DNA from: Corella eumyota
Lineage: Eukaryota > Chordata > Ascidiacea > Phlebobranchia > Corellidae
Direction of reading: 5' to 3'
Length of the DNA stretch: 64,000 nucleotides
NCBI GenBank assembly: GCA_963082875.1
Contig: OY720102.1
Coordinates: 868,001-932,000, forward strand
The notes beneath the pieces are model-generated. The model saw only the letters and a program-made list of their open reading frames with translations, made no database searches and had not been told where the DNA came from. Made by a program: the position numbers and the translations under genes. Within the stretch, counting starts at the first letter, position 1. The number at the start of each line of letters is the position of its first letter. Shown in pieces: positions 60,901 through 64,000 of this stretch.

Positions 60901-63900
60901 TAATTTAACGAAAAAACATTAGCGAAGTTACTGTATTGTGTAACGAATAACCATTTAACGAAGTTGCTTTTTCGATTAACTGTGCCCACCTATGCCAATA
61001 CATACAGTTTTAGTAATTTACCATGTAAAACCAAACCATATCATTAGTAATGTTTAATAATACAAATTATATAGCCACACTTCTTTATTTTATAGACACT
61101 AAAAATGGAGTAAACTGCACAGATTGGTCAGAACCTATTGCAATCCAAACTCAAGGTAATTATATATTACTTAAATTACTCAGAACCACATTTAATCACT
61201 AAATCTAAGACCAACAAAAAACTGTAAATAAACGAGTTTAATAACTGGTTTATTAAAAAAACTGTTTAACTACAAAAAAATGAAAAAAGATAATTTAAAA
61301 TAACTTTAGTTTTATTTATTAAGTCCTATATAAAATTAACTTATAGTTAACCAATTATATTTTAATTCAACTATGTTTAGATAAAGTCTGGGTCCCAATT
61401 CTTATAGCTGGGCTAACATTATTCCTGATTGTATCCATTTTAATCCTCTACAAAGCTATGAAAAGGTAAAAATTTAATCAATTTTTCTAAAGTGAAAAAA
61501 ATGAGTTTTTTTTTAATCTGCTCTATATCTTAAACTAAAAAATTAACATTAATTAAAAATACAAGCAAAGATTTGAGAAAATGAAACCCAATTAAAATTT
61601 AATAATTGTTCAAAAAGTTATCTTTAACAAAACATTAATTTTAGCTGTAAAAAGAAAGCATCAAAACCTGAAATTCATCCTGAAATTTTAAAGTTAATGA
61701 AGAAAGAAAACGAGGATAAATCAACAAACGCCAACCACAAGTTAAACCACAATTCCGAACAATTTGATTCCTTGTTAGATTGGCAAAATAAAAACAAAAA
61801 GAAGGGAAACACTAAAATGAATGATGAATTGTTACATCATAGTGAGTTGTTGGATGACAACCATTTGTTGGAGGTGGTTTTAAACAATAAAGACAATGGT
61901 CACATTGTTCCACAAATAGGCAACAATGACCATGGAAATAATGGTCCCCTTGTTACACAAATAAACAACATTGAGAACAATGGTACCATTGTTCCACAAA
62001 TCGACAACAGTGACCATGAAAATATCGACTATGAAAACAATGGTCCCATTGTTACACAAACCAGCAACAATGACCATGCAAACAATGGTCCCATTGTTTC
62101 ACAAACAAGCATTGATAACCATAAAAACAATGGTCCCATTGTACCACAAAATAACAACAAAAACAATGGTCCCAATGTCCCTCCAATGGACAACAACCAT
62201 GAGGACAATAGCCCTATTATTTCTACAATAAAAAATGACAATGAAAACAATGAGCTAAACAATGACGATTATGTTCAATTACCAGACTTGTTAAACCAGA
62301 ATAAAAACAACATCCCAACAACAGCTACCAATAGCTCGCATATTAACAGTATCGACACAACTTTATTAAATGACTTTAACAAACAGAATAATTTACAACA
62401 CGACGAAGGTAATTTTCTACCTGACGAATCACAATTCAATGATAATCACATATTCTATGTGACAGAAGACCAGATTGGCACACCTATTGCTAAACAATCT
62501 AACAGTCAAACTATTGTGCCCACTGACAGTCAAACTGTGTTACCGTCTGACACCCATACTTTACTACAAACTGAAAGTCAGACTGTGAATTTGTATGACT
62601 ACAATACTTATATTATTGAATCTAGTACAGACAGTGGACTGCCAGACATAAAACAACTGTCTGACAAACCCACTAAATTACGATCGGACAGTCTGCCAGA
62701 CACTTATATTATTGAGTCAAGCACGGACAGTGGCTTGTCAGGCTGTCAGCGTAAAGACAGTCTGACGTCCGACTTGCAAATGGACAATTATTTTGACACA
62801 AAATTAAGCAAAAATTTTATGTTTTCTCGATATGAAGATTTATGCGAAAAAGAATCAGTTTTATAAGTTTTACTGTGCACATTAATATCTAACATGCAGT
62901 TTATTTATTCAACCGTTATGTATAATATTGTACAAAGTTTTAATTTGTAACTAAAGCTCATTTTAAATAAAGATTAAAAATTCCAAAAAAAGGTTTTTTA
63001 AACTGGGTCGAATGAGATAACAAAACAAATTAATTTTAGTCGTTATTATAAATAATACTTTGTCCTAACTAAAGTCTGAGATTTACTTTAAAGCATTTGG
63101 TCATTACTTACAACCTGGCTAGGGGTAACTTATACTTAAAAGTCCATAAAAAACTTAGGTAGGTTGTTAAGTACAAAAAAGCAATGCTTGTAAGGTATGA
63201 CTGTAAAGTACGAGAGAGAATTAGCGAGGACCACTCAATTTAAACTGTATACCCACATAATTTCTAGTTTAAGGACCTTAAAGTACAAGTGACCCACAGT
63301 TAGTTATAGGTAAATATAATTAAAGAGTTACCTTTGATATGAAGATCGTGTTCACTTTAGGGTTGTGGATAAAATTCTGCAGGATCTGAAGTCTTTCTCC
63401 TTGTGTGGTGGGTCCATAGATGTAAGGCTTACCCATTCTTACTGCATACTCTTTAAGGGCAAACACATTGTCAGAAAACACCACAATCTGTGTGATGTAA
63501 TAATGGATGTAAAAAAATAGTTGTTGCATTTAAAATTTGACAAAAAAAATTCTTTCAATTAAGAGTTTAGTAAAATTCCAATGTTAAAAAATTTAATATA
63601 TATTGAACTGAAGTAACCCTAGATAAGATTGATTACTATTATTATGTCAATAATATCTTAAAACAGTTGTTATGCTAAAATTAAGTCATCATTTCAAAGT
63701 CCGAAATACTTTAGACTCAGAAAATTCACTAAGATTAAAGTTACTAAAAAATAGAATAATTTAAACTCGTATAACATTAGATAAATTTAGGCTTTCAGTA
63801 GGACATCGGATACTTAAAGTAATGACAAAATTTACAATTGAAATTTAAAGTTGAAAATAATTAAAATTGACTAAATTATACACCTAATTTAAATTAAAAA

Positions 63901-64000
63901 TCAGTAATCAATAATTAAAAAAATATGACGCCTATAAGAACAAATACGTCTTCTTATCCTAAAAATTTTTTAAATTTTCCCACAAGTTTTATTTACATCC
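51914..64000 (-). CDS. ERCC3: ERCC3 / XPB, TFIIH DNA helicase (3' part only)
   Basis: 3'-to-5' ATPase/helicase of TFIIH, acting in promoter opening and nucleotide excision repair. Five exons lie in the window: 63332-63487, 53060-53148, 52835-52982, 52309-52470, 51914-52036, giving 225 residues plus stop. They cover the second RecA-like domain and C-terminus. Near-verbatim family stretches include [55 protein letters not shown] (helicase motif VI, with RLGRILR next), [29 protein letters not shown] and [14 protein letters not shown], ending LFKRFR. The N-terminal two thirds lies beyond 64000. The intron 53149-63331 is about 10.2 kb, far longer than any other here, and contains a whole gene on the opposite strand. 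Confidence 0.97.
52050..52215 (+). mobile_element. SINE family A, 3' part
   Basis: Begins about 15 bases after the last ERCC3 exon and fills most of that intron. Confidence 0.75.
53149..54386. other. ERCC3 intron upstream of the nested gene
   Basis: Must hold the promoter of the nested plus-strand receptor gene. Apart from one family B repeat (about 53205-53395) I see only AT-rich DNA, with no clear TATA box or CpG cluster. Confidence 0.3.
53205..53395 (-). repeat. Repeat family B
   Basis: Reverse unit in the large ERCC3 intron, upstream of the nested gene. Confidence 0.77.
54387..62866 (+). CDS. Class I cytokine receptor, gp130-like, nested in an ERCC3 intron
   Basis: Type I membrane receptor, 1057 aa. 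Exons: 54387-54435, 54668-54860, 55261-55421, 55688-55815, 56106-56256, 56407-56489, 56752-56977, 57838-58022, 58230-58320, 58489-58626, 59338-59478, 60108-60237, 60607-60737, 61096-61155, 61381-61465, 61645-62866; sum 3174 nt. Signal peptide 1-16 ([16 protein letters not shown]). Six FN3-like modules at about 17-134, 135-227, 228-330, 331-422, 423-515 and 516-622, each bounded by phase-1 introns. Module 1 is Cys-rich with the family CxW motif (C54-Q-W56). Module 2 ends in WSRPS (217-221), a degenerate WSxWS. Module 6 has DWSEP (612-616). Membrane helix about 627-646, followed by a basic stop-transfer CKKKASK. The cytoplasmic tail of about 405 residues carries Asn-rich repeats (NNGPIV-type) and two copies of [12 protein letters not shown]. 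Layout recalls gp130/LIFR-type receptors that signal by JAK/STAT. I see no clear Box1 PxP. Ligand unknown. Confidence 0.87.
55030..55200 (-). mobile_element. SINE family A, 5' half
   Basis: In the intron just before receptor exon 55261-55421; tail missing. Confidence 0.72.
55495..55650 (+). repeat. Repeat family B
   Basis: In a receptor intron; ends about 38 bases before exon 55688-55815. Confidence 0.76.
57110..57255 (-). repeat. Repeat family B, diverged
   Basis: Reverse unit in the 860-base receptor intron. The rest of that intron (57260-57837) shows nothing recognisable. Confidence 0.65.
58665..58990 (-). repeat. Repeat family B, split by a SINE
   Basis: The reverse unit is interrupted by SINE sequence at 58733-58877. 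Confidence 0.74.
58733..58877 (-). mobile_element. SINE family A, internally deleted, inside family B
   Basis: Reverse tail and head joined across a missing body. It is embedded in a reverse family B copy (58665-58990). Confidence 0.78.
59593..59772 (+). repeat. Interspersed repeat family C, copy 2
   Basis: Matches 36361-36530 along its whole length, including CAATGCGCGAAAAACCAAAA at the A-tailed end, with a few small indels. It lies in a receptor intron. Confidence 0.65.
59795..59970 (-). repeat. Repeat family B
   Basis: Reverse unit directly following the A tail of family C copy 2. Confidence 0.72.
60288..60538 (-). mobile_element. SINE family A, head-truncated
   Basis: Well-preserved tail and body. 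It stops at the B-box region, so the A box is missing. It lies in an intron of the nested receptor gene. Confidence 0.83.
61875..62240 (+). repeat. Coding tandem repeat, Asn-rich, in the receptor tail
   Basis: Seven to eight imperfect units of roughly 13-20 codons around the core NNGPIVxQ within the last exon. All reading is in frame. The same DNA leaves long open frames on both strands, which are repeat shadows. Confidence 0.8.
62966..62971 (+). terminator. Poly(A) signal of the nested receptor gene
   Basis: AATAAA 100 bases after the stop codon. It ends the nested gene inside the host intron, about 360 bases before the ERCC3 exon at 63332. Confidence 0.6.
63488..64000. other. ERCC3 intron, right edge
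   Basis: AT-rich sequence with no exon I can support. TTAC at 63993-63996 could be a reversed 5' splice site, with an exon starting at 63997, but four bases are too few to test. Confidence 0.3.

Noticed and set aside
61880-62262. Open frames on both strands across the receptor repeats
   Set aside because: Shadows of the in-frame tandem repeat; only the plus frame joins the exon chain.
63993-64000. Start of the next ERCC3 exon at the right edge
   Set aside because: A TTAC donor-like word is present, but four exon bases cannot be matched to the protein.
1-64000. CRISPR arrays, bacterial operons, retrovirus-like or Polinton elements
   Set aside because: No reverse transcriptase, integrase, capsid or long terminal repeat sequence was recognised. 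The direct repeats present are minisatellites without CRISPR spacing.

Overview
The window looks like nuclear DNA of an ascidian tunicate, most likely Ciona or a close relative. It is strongly AT-rich and has many short GT-AG introns. The protein families are chordate-like. It carries dozens of copies of a tRNA-headed SINE plus a second short repeat, and both recall families I remember from Ciona (Cics-1 and Cimi-1; not checked).

Layout. Five protein genes lie in tandem on the minus strand. From right to left in transcription order they are ERCC3/XPB (3' end only, 51914 to beyond 64000), a single-exon 186-aa gene of unknown family (50801-51361), MED1 (33545-50356, 32 coding exons, 1673 aa), a peroxisomal luciferase/4CL-like acyl-CoA synthetase (24834-31977, 12 exons, 524 aa, C-terminal SKL), and GCN1 (24029 to beyond position 1, 42 coding exons seen, about 2085 aa of a family near 2670 aa). 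A tRNA-Arg(CCT) gene (32508-32580) sits between MED1 and the synthetase. I rebuilt every exon chain by hand from splice sites; for each gene the summed exon lengths keep an open frame.

The only plus-strand protein gene is nested. Inside a 10.2-kb ERCC3 intron (53149-63331) sits a complete 16-exon gene (54387-62866) for a 1057-aa type I receptor. It has a signal peptide, six FN3-like modules, a CxW and a WSxPS motif, one membrane helix and a long cytoplasmic tail with Asn-rich repeats. This is a class I cytokine receptor of gp130-like layout and is the most interesting object in the window.

The genes are mostly core machinery: GCN1 (Gcn2/eIF2-alpha stress sensing on stalled ribosomes), MED1 (Mediator, nuclear-receptor coactivation) and XPB (TFIIH helicase in transcription and repair). 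There is no sign that they form one pathway. The introns are loaded with repeats: SINE family A, repeat family B, a two-copy A-tailed family C, a CAGGG-ended DNA transposon relic and several minisatellites, one of which seems to have grown out of a SINE tail. I found no CRISPR, no bacterial-type features, and no retrovirus-like or Polinton-like element.
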